This document shows, piece after piece, positions 25,412 through 37,925 of a DNA stretch of 64,000 bases. Origin of the DNA: Sipunculus nudus (taxonomy: Eukaryota > Annelida > Sipuncula > Golfingiida > Sipunculidae). The first letter of the stretch is position 1; the number at the start of each line of letters is the position of its first letter. The stretch is from contig CM049312.1 in NCBI GenBank assembly GCA_026874595.1, positions 26,405,956 to 26,469,955 of the forward strand. The letters are read 5' to 3'. The notes beneath the pieces are model-generated. The model saw nothing but the letters and a program-made list of their open reading frames with translations, ran no database searches and was not told the DNA's origin. Position numbers and translations under genes: made by a program.

Positions 25412-26190
25412 TTAACCGCTGATGTCTAGTATCTAGTTCAAGCAGGCAGTTTCATCAGTGGTTATTTAGGATCTGTACGCCGGCACAGAACCGTGACGTG
25501 TGTCCTGTACACCAGTAAATCACGATACATACCAATACACCACTGTTTACGGCGAGCCTTAATGTAACATAAGGGACCAAGAAAAAACAGCACGCAAAAA
25601 AAAAGAATTTACGTTAGCTCTTTAGCCTTTCTTGTTAATTAAATAAACTAGAGCGTGACATATATCAGGTTTTCTTATAGATTTTATAGGTATCGTTGCC
25701 CAGGTTAAAACAGTATGGTGAAACATTGGTCGACATATGGTAGAGCATTAAAGTGTTTGGTTAAGGAAAGAAGGCCCTTATTCGTTGTTGCCGAGTAGAC
25801 ACTAACACACACACACACATATATATGAATATATAAATATATATATATATATATGTATTAATATTAAATGTTATTCATGAATTAATGTTGGATAGTGGAA
25901 ACATTTATATGACTCTCTGCTGCAATAAAGCAAGCTGATTTAGCATAACCCAGTCAGAAGGCACGTGAATGCACACTTTGTGGTTAGTTTTGCTGTACAG
26001 TTCGCCCGTCATGGTCGTAATAAGGGGTCTTTTTTCTTTCTTTCATATTTTCTAGTGATGGACAGCTCTGAATTCACTGTATTGTTACTGATTAACGGGA
26101 CATTGTTTCGAAGGCTGGTTTAATAAACTCTCTTCAATCCCAGTTATTTTGTGTGATATATATTTATATCGCTCATATACGGAAACATAT
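25412..26190. other. intergenic, nothing recognised
   Basis: No supported gene. An (AC)n/(AT)n tract lies at 25804-25856. Confidence 0.4.
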
Positions 26191-27142
26191 ACAGTAAAAC
26201 GCCTGCTAACAACCACGCTTCAATAACGGTCAATACGTCTATAACGGTCAGATTTTCAGGTCCCGAATTCTCGAATTTTATATTTCATAATCATTTTGTT
26301 GTCATTTACAGTCACTTCTCTATTCCGTATTACGGCCAGGTCTCTCGGTCCCGCAGGCCGGGAAACGCCTCAATTACGGTCAGGGGCAGTGACTCCGTGA
26401 CATGGGCTTAACAAATCGAGCGGCCACTTCTGACCTCAATATTATTACTCAAGTGTTCGCTCTCACATATTCCTGTCTGTTTATGAGTGCCTGGATAAAG
26501 GTACCACTCGACCGTGACTGAGTTGTTTGAAACACATCAAGCGTCGTACTACCACACACTGTCTCATTAGTATGCACTCATTAGTAAGGCATACGTTCCA
26601 ACCTGCGTGTATGTTTGGGAATCAGTCGTGCGAGCCGGATCTTTATCAGAGTGTGTCATTTAATTAACGAATGACAACCAGCGGGTCCCGATAATTATGT
26701 CATCAGAAAAAAGTTAGGCTAACTGTGCATCTTTAAACGTTCTTTAATATCATTGTGAACACGTATATCCAACGAAAAAAGTGCGGCAAACATCGCAAAT
26801 TTACTCATACAGGAATAATTATGAATGCAAAATAAATATTGATACATGTATAAAATGTTACGCATACTCTGTCCCAATCACTTTGACCAAAAGGTAGATC
26901 TGATCAGGAAGAGTGACGGGAAAAGCAGCCGATAGCTACCAGAACTATTTTAATTTTTTTTATTGATAACAGTATTTATACTTATACTCTTTATAAAAGT
27001 TTATTTTGTTGATCGTAAAAAAGATTTGAACTTGGTTTCGTGTTACATTTTAACCCCCATATCCTGGTCTAGTCCTGTATAACGGCCGCTCCTGTATTAA
27101 GGCCACTTCCTTCCAGTCCCGATGGTGACCGTAATATAGGCG

Positions 27143-27148
<6 letters not shown>
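26191..27148. mobile_element. possible pogo/Tigger-like non-autonomous element
   Basis: The left edge cagtaaaacgcctgctaac, preceded by TA, and the right edge accgtaatataggcgttcta contain the aggcgtt/aacgcct pair expected of pogo-type terminal repeats. Sub-terminal sequence on both sides repeats ataacggtca/accgtaat and a cggtccc/gtcccga motif. The right boundary has been overrun by a (TA)n expansion. No transposase ORF remains. Confidence 0.4.

Positions 27149-27222
<74 letters not shown>
27147..27222. repeat. (TA)n microsatellite
   Basis: About 38 TA dinucleotides at the right end of the pogo-like element. Confidence 0.97.
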
Positions 27223-27225
<3 letters not shown>

Positions 27226-28500
27226 TGTTGTTTTTCTTCACAGTTATATATATTAGTCGTGGGCCGATTATTCGATTGTATCGATGATTGGTCGTTTTCT
27301 TTCAAAATCAATTTAATCGATTAAAACGATTATGTATGCACATGCAAAGAATCTAATCCTGTCTCGACCAAACGGAACATTGCGCCGCTAACAATCTTCC
27401 GACGGCAAGTCGACCTTGGATGCGACTGGACTTATGGTTTCATTATGAAGACTGGTGTACATGCCGCACTGATTACTGCACTCAATAATCTAGGAACTAG
27501 TTATCGACATATTTCAAGGTAATTTATAAAGTACATAATATTTCGATTAATAACCGATCATCGGTTGTGTTAATTTTTCCAACTTATATATTTATATCAG
27601 TGTTAGTTTTAAATAATTTGAAAGTATGGATAACAAATACGATTCCATTTTATAAGTAATTGATTACAATTAGAAATACTTTTGTGTTTCCAGGAAAAAA
27701 ATTACCATTTTAATTACTTCCGCATTAATTGAAAAAAAAACTTTTGTAATAATTAAATCTTTGTGTTTATAAGCCATTTACATTATGACAGTGAAAGAAA
27801 CTTGGTTAGAGATTTGTGTACTCTTAAAAATTTTTTTGACATTCTCAATAAAAATGAATTTAATTACACAAATATATTAAAATAACCCATGAAATAAGAA
27901 ATAATTGTCACAATTCAAACTCGATCATTACATCACAGTTCAGTTGCTCCCACGAGAACACATAGGCTTAAATAAGGTGACGCCTTATTAAACTATCACC
28001 TTGCTTATAACTGTTTTTAAATATACCTCCTCATTCTTCATATATAAAAACAAGGCTTCTTTTGATACTTGTAATCGGATAAAATATATATAAATATAAC
28101 TAATGCTTTCTGTATATGCTGTCTCTGCAATTTGAAAATAATCGTCAAATTACCATGGTAAGTCAAAATATTAAACCAAATGTTTACGAATGCCGAAAGA
28201 AAACGCCGAAAATAAAATGTTACACACAGTTAATACTTGTTATACGGTCCCGCGGTCCCGACTATCGGGCCTAGGGAATTCGTATCTGGGTGAAGTCGTT
28301 GGCATTTTTTTGTCGCACCGTCGCTTAACAAGGACAAGTGCTTTTTTTTACATGTGCGTATTAACTGTCCTTTTATTATAATAGACACCTACCACGACTC
28401 CCTTGTGTTGCCTGAAAGTGTTTCCGACGGCTAAAACTGAGGAAACCTTCAGTAAGGGCTGCTCCTTGCTGTAAGGTCCATTTTTAGACAGATTTAACAA
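27223..28500. other. upstream region of the P450 gene
   Basis: AT-rich. An internal segment at 27262-27575 has partly mirrored edges (cgattattcgattgtatcgatg and cgattaataaccgatcatcgg), suggesting a small transposon remnant. I see no convincing TATA box or xenobiotic-response element close to the P450 start. Some 5' untranslated exon could lie here but is not visible. Confidence 0.4.
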
Positions 28501-30027
28501 ATGGCGGAAATGGATATGGACACAGACTTGCAAACTGTTCTCTCTGTGTTTTTGGCTGCTCTGGTGGTAGTGATTATCATCCGGGACATTGTATGGACCC
28601 GGGACCTGCCTCCCGGGCCTTGGGGATTACCTTTGTTTGGCCATCTACCTTTTCTTGGTAAGAACCCCCACATCACTTTCACTAGTATGTACAAGAAGTA
28701 TGGCCCAGTGTTCACGATACGGATGGGCAGTTACAGAACAGTAGTTATCTCAGATTATGATGCCATGAAAGAAGCGTTAATTGATAAAGCACCGGACTTT
28801 GATGGCCGCCCCGACTTCAATTCTTTCCAGTATATCGCAAAACGCACAACATTCACCTGGCAGTCTTATAGCCCACGCTGGCGACTTCATCGGAAAACCG
28901 CAGCAACGGGACTGCGTATGTTCAGTACCTCCCGGAATCCTCCAATAGATGACGTCATCACAGAAGAAGCGCTACAACTAGCTAAGTTCCTGTTGGTTGA
29001 ATGTTCACGTGAACATGTTACTGACCCTTTTATCGCCATCAGGGACACTGTGGCGAGCATCATCTTTTCAGTTTGTTTTGGTGATCGGTTTGAGTTTAAG
29101 GATGACCCGCAGTTCCAGGCTTACGTCCAAATGGTCAGCGAGTTTATGACGTTTCTATCAGCAGGTGGTAACGCTGGTGACCTAATACCCTGGTTACGAC
29201 CTTTCACCCAAAAGAAACTAAACAAATTCATCACCATGAACGAAAGGGTAAGAGCTTTTGTTGACCCTCATATCAAGATGCACCTGGACACATTTCAGGA
29301 TGGAGAACTGCGGGATGCTTTAGATGCATTTATACAAGCAACAAGAGATATCCCACAATCCAGCAAGGATGACGTAGGTTTGAGTGATGAAGCTATCATA
29401 TACACGATAATCAGCCTCATCATTCCCGGCATAAGCACCGTCACTTCCACTCTGCACTGGTGTATTCTTTATCTTGTGGCGTTTCCGGAAGCTCAAAAGC
29501 GAATCCAGAAAGAAATTGAGGATGCCATTGGAACTAAGCTAAGTATTTCTTACTCTGACCGTGCCAGGATGCCTTACACAGAGGCTTTTATGGCGGAAGT
29601 GTTTCGCCACAGTTCGATCGGTCCTTTGTCGCTGCCTCATTTCACAATCTGCGACACCCAACTCCAAGGATATAAAATACCAAAGAATACGTTGGTCTTT
29701 TTTAACTTGTATGCAGTAAACCGAGACGAGTCCCTTTGGGAATCACCCGAATCATTCGTTCCAGAGAGGTTTCTGACGGAGAACGGTAAAGTCAACAGAG
29801 ATTTAGCAGAGGCTGCGTCGCCGTTTGGCCACGGTAAGCGTCGTTGTCTTGGGGAGCACCTTGGGCGGCTGCAGGTTTTTTTGGTCATTTGTAATTTACT
29901 CCGGTGTTGTCACTTTGAGAAGTCTCCTGACCATCCAATCACACTGAAGCCTAAGGAATTCGGTCTGTCGTTAGATGCACAACCTTACAAGGTTTGTATT
30001 AAACCTAGGGATATTTTCAGCTCATAG
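28501..30027 (+). CDS. cytochrome P450, clan 2 (CYP1/CYP17-like), intronless
   Basis: A complete 508-residue microsomal P450, the normal length for the family. An N-terminal membrane anchor (about residues 11-28) is followed by the proline hinge PPGP (37-40). The K-helix ExxR is E366-x-x-R369, PERF is at 421-424, and the haem loop FGHGKRRCLG (442-451) supplies the thiolate ligand Cys449. The expected role is NADPH-cytochrome P450 reductase-dependent monooxygenation at the endoplasmic reticulum; the substrate is unknown. The I-helix is unusual: where most P450s have (A/G)Gx(D/E)T, this one reads PGIST (309-313), losing the acidic residue but keeping the threonine. The whole protein is one exon. 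The start ATG has an A at -3 and directly precedes the anchor. AATAAA at 30355-30360 is a candidate poly(A) signal. A closely related broken copy lies convergently 9 kb away. Confidence 0.95.
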   Translation: MAEMDMDTDLQTVLSVFLAALVVVIIIRDIVWTRDLPPGPWGLPLFGHLPFLGKNPHITFTSMYKKYGPVFTIRMGSYRTVVISDYDAMKEALIDKAPDFDGRPDFNSFQYIAKRTTFTWQSYSPRWRLHRKTAATGLRMFSTSRNPPIDDVITEEALQLAKFLLVECSREHVTDPFIAIRDTVASIIFSVCFGDRFEFKDDPQFQAYVQMVSEFMTFLSAGGNAGDLIPWLRPFTQKKLNKFITMNERVRAFVDPHIKMHLDTFQDGELRDALDAFIQATRDIPQSSKDDVGLSDEAIIYTIISLIIPGISTVTSTLHWCILYLVAFPEAQKRIQKEIEDAIGTKLSISYSDRARMPYTEAFMAEVFRHSSIGPLSLPHFTICDTQLQGYKIPKNTLVFFNLYAVNRDESLWESPESFVPERFLTENGKVNRDLAEAASPFGHGKRRCLGEHLGRLQVFLVICNLLRCCHFEKSPDHPITLKPKEFGLSLDAQPYKVCIKPRDIFSS

Positions 30028-30354
30028 TTCACAAATATGTCCGCGACAAATGGCCACTATAGATCCTGTAATCGGAACTATCCTATCTTTCATTACAAAT
30101 TATATCTTAAATCTTAAAATATGAAATCTTAAAATATCAGATAAATCAGGTACAACAAACGATGTATGATTGATACTTAATAATAACAGCGATAACAAAT
30201 TGAGCATTACTTGAAGAATACTCCTATGTAAAATGCCAATATATGCGTTTTAATATAGAAACAAAGAATCAGACCGCTAATTAGCAGGGTTGGTTAATTG
30301 AGCTCTTAATGTTGCTCATTCTGTGGAATCTAATAGATTTTCAGTACTAAGTGG

Positions 30355-30360
30355 AATAAA
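30355..30360 (+). promoter_or_regulatory. candidate poly(A) signal for the P450 gene
   Basis: AATAAA 328 bp after the stop codon. A second AATAAA occurs near 30715. Confidence 0.35.
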
Positions 30361-32599
30361 GAAAAATGAGAAGTTCTGCCTTGAGATAATAAATGTAAAT
30401 GAAGTTCAGTACGGGTGTCAAGACAAAATTTAATGTTAAAAAAAGTCAAACGGCTGTCAGGATAAACTGTAAATAAAAAGGAACGGATAATTTAAGTAAT
30501 AGGTCAAACTTTCCTATAAAGGTAAGGTAAAAATTGATTTGTATAAAAAATCCAGATATTAAATAAGATAGCCCAGTAAACATATACGTTACTGTGAAGT
30601 TGGGAACGTGTCTTAACATAAAGTGTGTTTAGGTTTCCTTTACACCTTGATTGTGAGTTATGTGTATTGTTTCATGCATGAGCAAGTTGTGTGTATCACT
30701 TGTCAACTAATCCTGAATAAAAGGAATGCACCGTAGCTGTGATAGGACCCGTTTATTACTATCTCCTGAGAATATGTTAACTAGTGTCACGATTCATAGA
30801 TCTAGATTTAATATCCTTATATAAGCTTAACACGCGCTTATCTATATCAAATTTACAGAATGGCCGTTTTATCTTAATTCAGAGCGTGCGAGATAAAGTG
30901 GTAAACAAACAGTGAATTAGTGCAGTATTGACCCTAGAGGCAGTAAATGTGTTATTTTTAATGAAATTCCATATCGTGTGAAAACCCGCATTGCATCTGA
31001 TAGTCATTCAATGTATGTGGTCTCGCTCGGAATGAATAAAAATTCAATTTCAATCTTTTGTTTTTATTTGTCATATGGTGTGACAAGATGCTCCATGTTA
31101 TTTCACAAGGTACATTATCCTGGTTGGTCGTTTTTGTTGCAGATTATTTTGTGGAACATACACACAGCATAAAAACTAAGTTTTCAACACGAAAGCCCCA
31201 TATAAATATAGATCTAGCTCACAGACCTGCTTTAAAAGTGAGTACAAAGCATTTGTTGTTATAAAATTGGGTGCTTGGCTAGAGTAACATAGTAACATTT
31301 GGACGAGATGCGAGCACAAGAGATGAAAATATCTTTTGTATATTCGGACTCTCCTACCCATCGTATGAATGCCCTTCGTGCACGTTTTGTCCCAGTAAAC
31401 TAGATAAGGTCACACGTATTCCATTCAAATTGGACCACACGTTTTCCATTCAAGTCGGGCGAAAGCAGAGCTCATAGGATAAATCACTGGTTTGTTCCGC
31501 CCTAAAGGGAAGTTGTCAAGGTTGGTTCAGATTGAACATATCTAACGCGAACCGAATGTGTAAGTCTATATATTCTGGCACTATACTGGCATATTATGAC
31601 GTATATATTTTTTTTATTATTCCATTTATAATGGGCGGCAGAAGGTTTGTCTGTAATATCGACAGGAATTCTGATAATTTAAACAAAAATAGTTAAATAG
31701 GAAAATGCGATGTTTGCATATCCTACAAACATAAAAACCCTCGATGGACCTTTTATCTTAAAATTTGTCTGTCTGGTTCTTGGTAAATTACCAATAATTA
31801 CCCGCAAACTTAAGTTAATCTACTGTTCAGTGTACATTTGGGGGTCTGGTATCCTGAATTATAACCGCAGATGCATCTAATAAATTCAGTTCAGTGTACC
31901 CATTGATAGTGTTAACAAAAAAGCATAGATATTCAGATAAATTAATTGATTATAAATATATGGATGCGTATGAGTTGCATCTCTTTTAACGTGTTTATTC
32001 TTTGTACACATTTATTTTCGTACGTATTATGTGGTTTCATTTGTTAGAGTTACATCTAAATTAGCCCAGAGTAATCATGAAGTCTGTTTCTCTTTACTGA
32101 TAACAGAATGAGGTGTATATATCTGAAAATCAGTGATATATGAGTTTCATGTTGGTGATTTGTCTGATAATTATATGAGCCAAATATGAGCTAAATATTC
32201 CTGGCTGAATTAATATCTGAGATGGGTAACGTTGGCGAGGTTAATACTTGTGTCACTGACCGTTTACTCAATGACTAATGACAAAGAAACTGGTTAATGT
32301 TGCTCCCATTGCCTGATAATGAACCGGGCTAATGTGACAAGAGTGGACCGTGAGAGCTCACGGATTCACAAGAGTACGAATCTAATGTTCAAGGGTTATG
32401 AGCGTCACAATCTGATTGTAATGTTAAATTATAACGAATATTGGATTAGAATGTTTCAAGGCAAATTTTATGATAATGGGTGTTTTGGTGGTAAGGACGT
32501 CACGGAAAAAGTAATATTTTGTAAGCATACGCATGTGAAATATAAATAGAATTTTTTTGCTTTAAATGTAATACATCTTTATTTTAAAGTTTAATAGTT
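30361..32599. other. intergenic, nothing recognised
   Basis: AT-rich. Short ORFs (up to 76 codons) have no recognisable domain. Confidence 0.4.
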
Positions 32600-33300
32600 G
32601 AGACACCAGTTTTTTTTCTCTATAACTCGCAGAATATAAGTCACGGTGACATAATTACATGTTTTCCAGAAAATTTATCCACCTCCTATAATGTCACATG
32701 AGAAGATTCTAGGCAAAATGGATACAACGTGTGCATTTTCTGACTTTCTTTGTGCTCCAATCATGTTTTCGGCCAGTATTGCATAATATAGGTCACCATG
32801 ACCATTTTTTTCAAATTTCTTAGGAAATTTGCCTAGGACCTTCCTGGATGTGCAATTAAAAGTTTCTACGTCTAACGGTTACCTTTTGTGAAAGGTTATC
32901 GTGCGGCCTGATTCATTTGAAGATCTCAAAAATAGAGAAAGAAATGCTAAAAAAGAGAAAAATAACAGGTGACGCCACTTGTTTTCAGGAATTGATGAAA
33001 CACTTTTTCTGTCGATATGCATGGGAAGAATCTTGGCAATCAATGGATCAGTTAATGATATAATGGAGCTTTCGTATCATTTTTTTTATTATTCATGGGG
33101 TATTTTCGAACTCCATTGCTCGGAGAACATAGGCCACGGTGACCTAATTTCAGGTGTCTCAGTAGAATTTTTATGAACCTCCATTGGATTTGAGTTAGAA
33201 GTATTTAGGTCCAGCGGTTATGATATGTGCCCTGTTAAGGAACAGGAGAGCGGACAGATGGACGGCACGACAGACGGCCGGACAGACGGACGACGGACAA
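32600..33300. repeat. degenerate ~165-bp tandem repeat, about 4 units
   Basis: Related cores occur near 32630 (cacggtgacataattacatg), 32788 (ggtcaccatgacc), 32965 (aggtgacgccacttgttttc) and 33123 (cacggtgacctaatttcagg), spaced about 160-175 bp. Each is followed by an aaattt.cctagg.cct-type stretch and a cgtctaacggtta / gtccagcggtta motif. The array ends in a purine-rich gacagacgg repeat (33250-33300). The 65-codon ORF inside is not credible. Confidence 0.6.
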
Positions 33301-35009
33301 AGAGTAACCACATTAGGTAAAATAATGTATTACAGTTGAGACAATTGGCCCCGGCCGTCCAACCGTGCCCATCAGGAAAAGATCCGTTTCGAGCAAAAAC
33401 GACCCTTGGCTGAAAGATAGTGAGGGATTGAGCGCTCTTTCGTCACCGCTGGCAAGCAGGGTTCGTGAGTAGTGCCCGTCTGCAGCCTGCTAATGTGCTA
33501 ATCTCCCGCATGGGGCAATTTTCTTCCTTATGATGCATGGACCATTTTTATCCTTGAATATACTTCAATAAGAAAATAATTCCTTTATAACTTTTTACCA
33601 GTAAGAACGTTACATCGTTTATTAAGATTATTTTTACCTCAGTTTACAGAAAAGGTCTTATTTTAACGGCTGCAACGCGGTGCCCCTGCTCAAAACTCAC
33701 TAAAATCCTATACTTATTTTTATATGACAACTTGGAATCAGTCTAATTATTTGATAGAATTAAAATGGAAAATTTCGTCGAACGAGAGAAATTATTTGCA
33801 TATTTTCACTACTTTATTGCTTCACAGCATTCGGCGAGAATAAACATGGCGGCCATTGAGCCCCACCGCCATATATTGTTTTCAAATTTCCATCATACCT
33901 CTTTTGCAAATTTTAAATGAGAAATATTCACAAAGTTTGTAAGATTTTAAGAAATTTTCTTTGTTTAACGATCTCATATCTTGTTTTAACAACGGATGAC
34001 CTTTATGTGATTCAATGGGGAATGTCATGATATTCTGCCGGGCCTGCGTGTTCTTGAGTTCACAGCGAGATTTTGACACCCGTAATCTGTTGTGTATGTA
34101 AATATGATACTTATGGATACGTATGATAGTCAACGAGCAAATAAATGTCTTCTTACAGGGGAGTCTCGGTAATTCCTTCACCAGAATTGCCTAAGTATCA
34201 ACAGAGTTGTTTAATGCTACATGGTCTGCGCCACAAGCTATGTTCCGTGTATACTGGTAGCAAAGACTCAAGGGAAGTGTCATTTTAAATGAAAATAGAT
34301 TCACTGATAGGCAAACAGTCTTGGAGCTGGTGACATTTATCGTGTGAATCAGACAAATCAAACACACATCGAGGAACATGCAAATGCAGCTCAATATAAT
34401 AGACCCCCTGAGTTTCGCGTAAGTGGATGCTTCATAAAAGAGGTTGTGTAGGTGGAGAAAACATTGTGTCTGCGAAGGCTATCAAATATTCATGGACATC
34501 CCAAATTTCAAACCAGTAAATCAAACTACCACTGAAATATGTGTGATTTTCATCTAAGGCAGAGAGGAAAAGTCAGAGGTCACAACAAATCGACAGGTAA
34601 AAAAATAAATAACACTGGATCATATAATATTGTTATGCTTCTAATACTCCGTCTACCTAGCAAAACACTATATATTTTTCCGTTGAATTTTGCGGAATTA
34701 CTATCATCTTAGTGGACCAAGTTAAAATTGGTGAGGTTAATTGGTAAAGAACAGAGAATGAAGTGGCCTCGCTTACTATGGGTGTTTATCTAGCGTCGAA
34801 GTCTCTATTCGCCAGCCAGAATTATATGTATGCGAGTCCGACTGGATGTATGCACGTTATCTTTTTTTTGTCGAACTGTTGAAGAAACAACAAGATATTT
34901 TTTATACACCAGTGTACCCATGATTATATTAGCTTATTTTAATAGCAAACTGGAACCATTGTTGTGTCTCTTTATTTTCGCAGTTTAAAGGATTAACCAT
35001 GAAACACTA
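33301..35009. other. intergenic, nothing recognised
   Basis: No supported gene. A 99-codon antisense ORF at 33882-34181 has no recognisable domain. Confidence 0.4.
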
Positions 35010-35400
35010 AGATGCAGACGGATAGATCATGGTACAATTAGATGTAGATATAAAACACAAAGGATAATATATGGCACAATTCAATGTAGATACAGAATTA
35101 CAAAGGATAAATCATATCCCAATTCAGTGTAGATACAGACAAACAAATGATGCATCATTACAAAATTAAATGTAGATGCAGACTAATAAATGATAACTCG
35201 AGGCACAATAAAATGTAGATATAGACTTACAAATGAAAATTAAATCTAGATATAGACTATAAATGATAAATCATGTCAAACGTAAATGAAGATACAGACG
35301 TACAAATAAGAACTCATAGCAAAATTAAATGTAGATACAGACATACAAATGATAATTCATGGCAAAATTAAATGTAGATACAGTCTTACATATCAATATG
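35010..35400. repeat. ~43-bp tandem repeat, about 9 degenerate units
   Basis: The motif atgtagatacagac recurs about every 43 bp (for example at 35042, 35084, 35127, 35170 and 35212), joined by variants of ttacaaatgataa and atcatggcacaatta. Units vary by small indels. Confidence 0.88.
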
Positions 35401-36099
35401 TTCAACAGATTAGTAGAATAAATTTCTTGGTGACCTGATATTTTTGAGGAAATGTCGAGACAACTAACTGACCAAAGTACATCATCGGTGACAAGGTATG
35501 TGTTCTTTAAGATAGTAGAGGTTATGACAGTGTTCAATCTGCTATTTTACCTTATTATACGATTTTATATTTCTGTTCATATCCTTATTCAGAGAGCCAA
35601 AATTTATTATACTACATATATATTGTTAAATGTACCCCTTCAGCTCTGAAGTTAAATGTATACCTGTCTCCGATCGAAACTCATACTCTCGACCATAAAA
35701 ATATAAATAATATGCCGCAAGTCTTAGGCATTTATGTCAGTTGATTTACGTACTACTGGAATAAGCAGCCGTTAACTTTTACTTATGTCATATACAGAAT
35801 CCTTGAAAACATTGTCGATAGGCAAGGCTAGGCAGTAAATATATAGAGCTGAACTAGTATAAATATATCATGCTTGTGAAGACATAATGATTTTTTTATT
35901 ATTATTTTATGGATATAAGTACAAAGGTATGAAGGGAAAAAAGAAAGTACTCAAGTAGTTATTGAAGAAACAGAAGGAGCACAGCAACCTCATTGAACTT
36001 TTGTCGGTGTCCCATTAAATCACCTCGAAAGAGACGGCTGTAAAAGAGTGCTCATATGCACCTTTACTATCACCTTAAACTTGTGACAAGATACTAGTA

Positions 36100-36172
36100 A
36101 CCGTTACGGGTGCCAGGATACCACCTTAAGGTTAATATCACGCAAAATTGTTTCTTCAGCTCGTAGTTCACA
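36100..36172 (+). pseudogene. possible 3' remnant of a third P450 copy
   Basis: The segment ending ttcagctcgtagttcaca matches the end of the intact P450 gene plus its first 3' untranslated bases (ttcagctcatagttcaca, 30016-30033). Upstream, accttaaggttaatatcac lines up with aaccttacaaggtttgtatt at 29980-29999. Similarity fades on both sides. The match is short, so this is tentative. Confidence 0.3.
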
Positions 36173-36335
36173 GACACTTCCGTTATAATCATCAACCATC
36201 GATTCTGCTATGAAAGTAAAATCACTGACATTCCCGTACATGCCTGTATTTGAACCCATCGTATAAAGCTAAATCCAATGATAGGAATATACATTATGAA
36301 TACACGTTATGAATATACATTAAGACTAAGGGACA

Positions 36336-36339
<4 letters not shown>

Positions 36340-36390
<51 letters not shown>

Positions 36391-36443
36391 CAGCACTACT
36401 TTTATGTATCGACCACTTTGATCCTGAAAACCAAACCTTTCAG

Positions 36444-36488
<45 letters not shown>
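36340..36488. repeat. two (TA)n microsatellites
   Basis: TA tracts at 36340-36385 and 36447-36488, 60 bp apart, followed by (GT)n. Confidence 0.97.
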
Positions 36489-36492
<4 letters not shown>

Positions 36493-37554
36493 TGTGTGTG
36501 TGTGGATGTAACAATAACATTATAAATCATAAGTATATCAGCTACACCCATCAGTGTTTTTAAAATATCATCCAGGCTTGCAAAAAATCACCCAGCATAT
36601 TCCTATATCAGTCTTCCCTTTGCTGTGGCAGTTGAATAAAGCAAGCAATACAACTCAAACTAGTACAATAATATGACAACATTATGGTAAAAATTTAACC
36701 TAATTAATTTATTTTAAACTGTACACATTTTCAGCCGTCATTTTGACTCACTTGATAGTAATCTGATTTCATGCCTAGCATATATAAACGGTTAATGCCC
36801 AAGCATGAGCCGCCACTGTTTAAAGTTCATGCCTAAAAAGAATTTGGTAGTGAAACAGCTATGCATGGTAACGAATGCAGACATCATGTACACGGCTGTA
36901 CAACGTAATTTATGAGTACTTTCTACTGCTACGTAAAAAGAGAAATGTAAAATGTGTGAAAAATACCCCTTGTTGTAATCACCTTAATTAACCGTGCAAA
37001 CTGCCTTATATTTAGAGCGCAGTCAGCTCTTAGACTTTCTGTGTCTAAATAATAGGTCCGTACGCTGTACAAGATGTGTTGAGAAAGACAAAAAAAAGTA
37101 ATTAAAAGCGCTCTTTAACAAACGATTACTGTTCCGGGATTCATCCAAATGTCACCGATTGTAATTAAGACACAAGAGCTAATATGTGACGGGTTACTTT
37201 ATCATGATACCTAGTTTGCACATAGACAGATCATTATTCGCGTACCATTCACTTAGTATGTTGGATAGAATAATAAGGATTTACATCAAAGACTTTGAAC
37301 TTGATACACTTTAAACCATGTGTATATACTTTAAACGTGTCTGCATTTTGAAGGGTGTAATGTGTACGTGTATTTGTATTAACGCATAGTGCGTTTAAAT
37401 AATGCACGTTTTCCGATTAAACCAAGAAGAAAAAAAAAAACAAAGGAAAGTCATCAAGTAGGTATTTAAGACACAGCTACCACCTTGAATTTATGACAGG
37501 AAACCATAAAATTACGCCAGAAGAGATCTCTGTAAATAGGTAGAGTTCGAAATC
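36489..37554. other. intergenic, nothing recognised
   Basis: AT-rich. Weak similarity to the dispersed actatcacctt.aa.ttgtgacaag motif occurs near 37476. Confidence 0.4.
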
Positions 37555-37925
37555 GATATTAGTACCTTCAGCTTGTGGCGGAATACCAATAAATCTCGAT
37601 TTCATATTCATGTCAGACAAAGGACTTTATAAAGCTCCTCATAAGCTCCTCATTAAGTCTACAGACTGTGAGAGATATGGATTCAGTATACAACTTTATT
37701 TTGACCTGTCATAAAATGCTCACTTGAATTCCAGTCTGAATCTATCCACTGAAACCTGGAGTCCGGGGAATATAAAATATTTGTAGCATTTTTTATTGAA
37801 AAGCTTTGAGAGCATTAAAGTATATGTTGTATAATGCTATACTTTCTTACATATTGTGAGTCCTTGCATCCCAGACCTTGATTATCGTCAAAAAACGTAT
37901 ACTTGATACTTTATTTCTGTATGTA
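37555..37925. repeat. diverged direct repeat B1
   Basis: Aligns in order with 40975-41310: accttca.cttg, ataccaataaatc, tcatgtcaga, attcagtata, cataaaatgctca, tttgagagcat-type and ataatgctat motifs all appear in the same sequence. The copies are considerably diverged. The two lie on either side of the P450 pseudogene. Confidence 0.65.
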
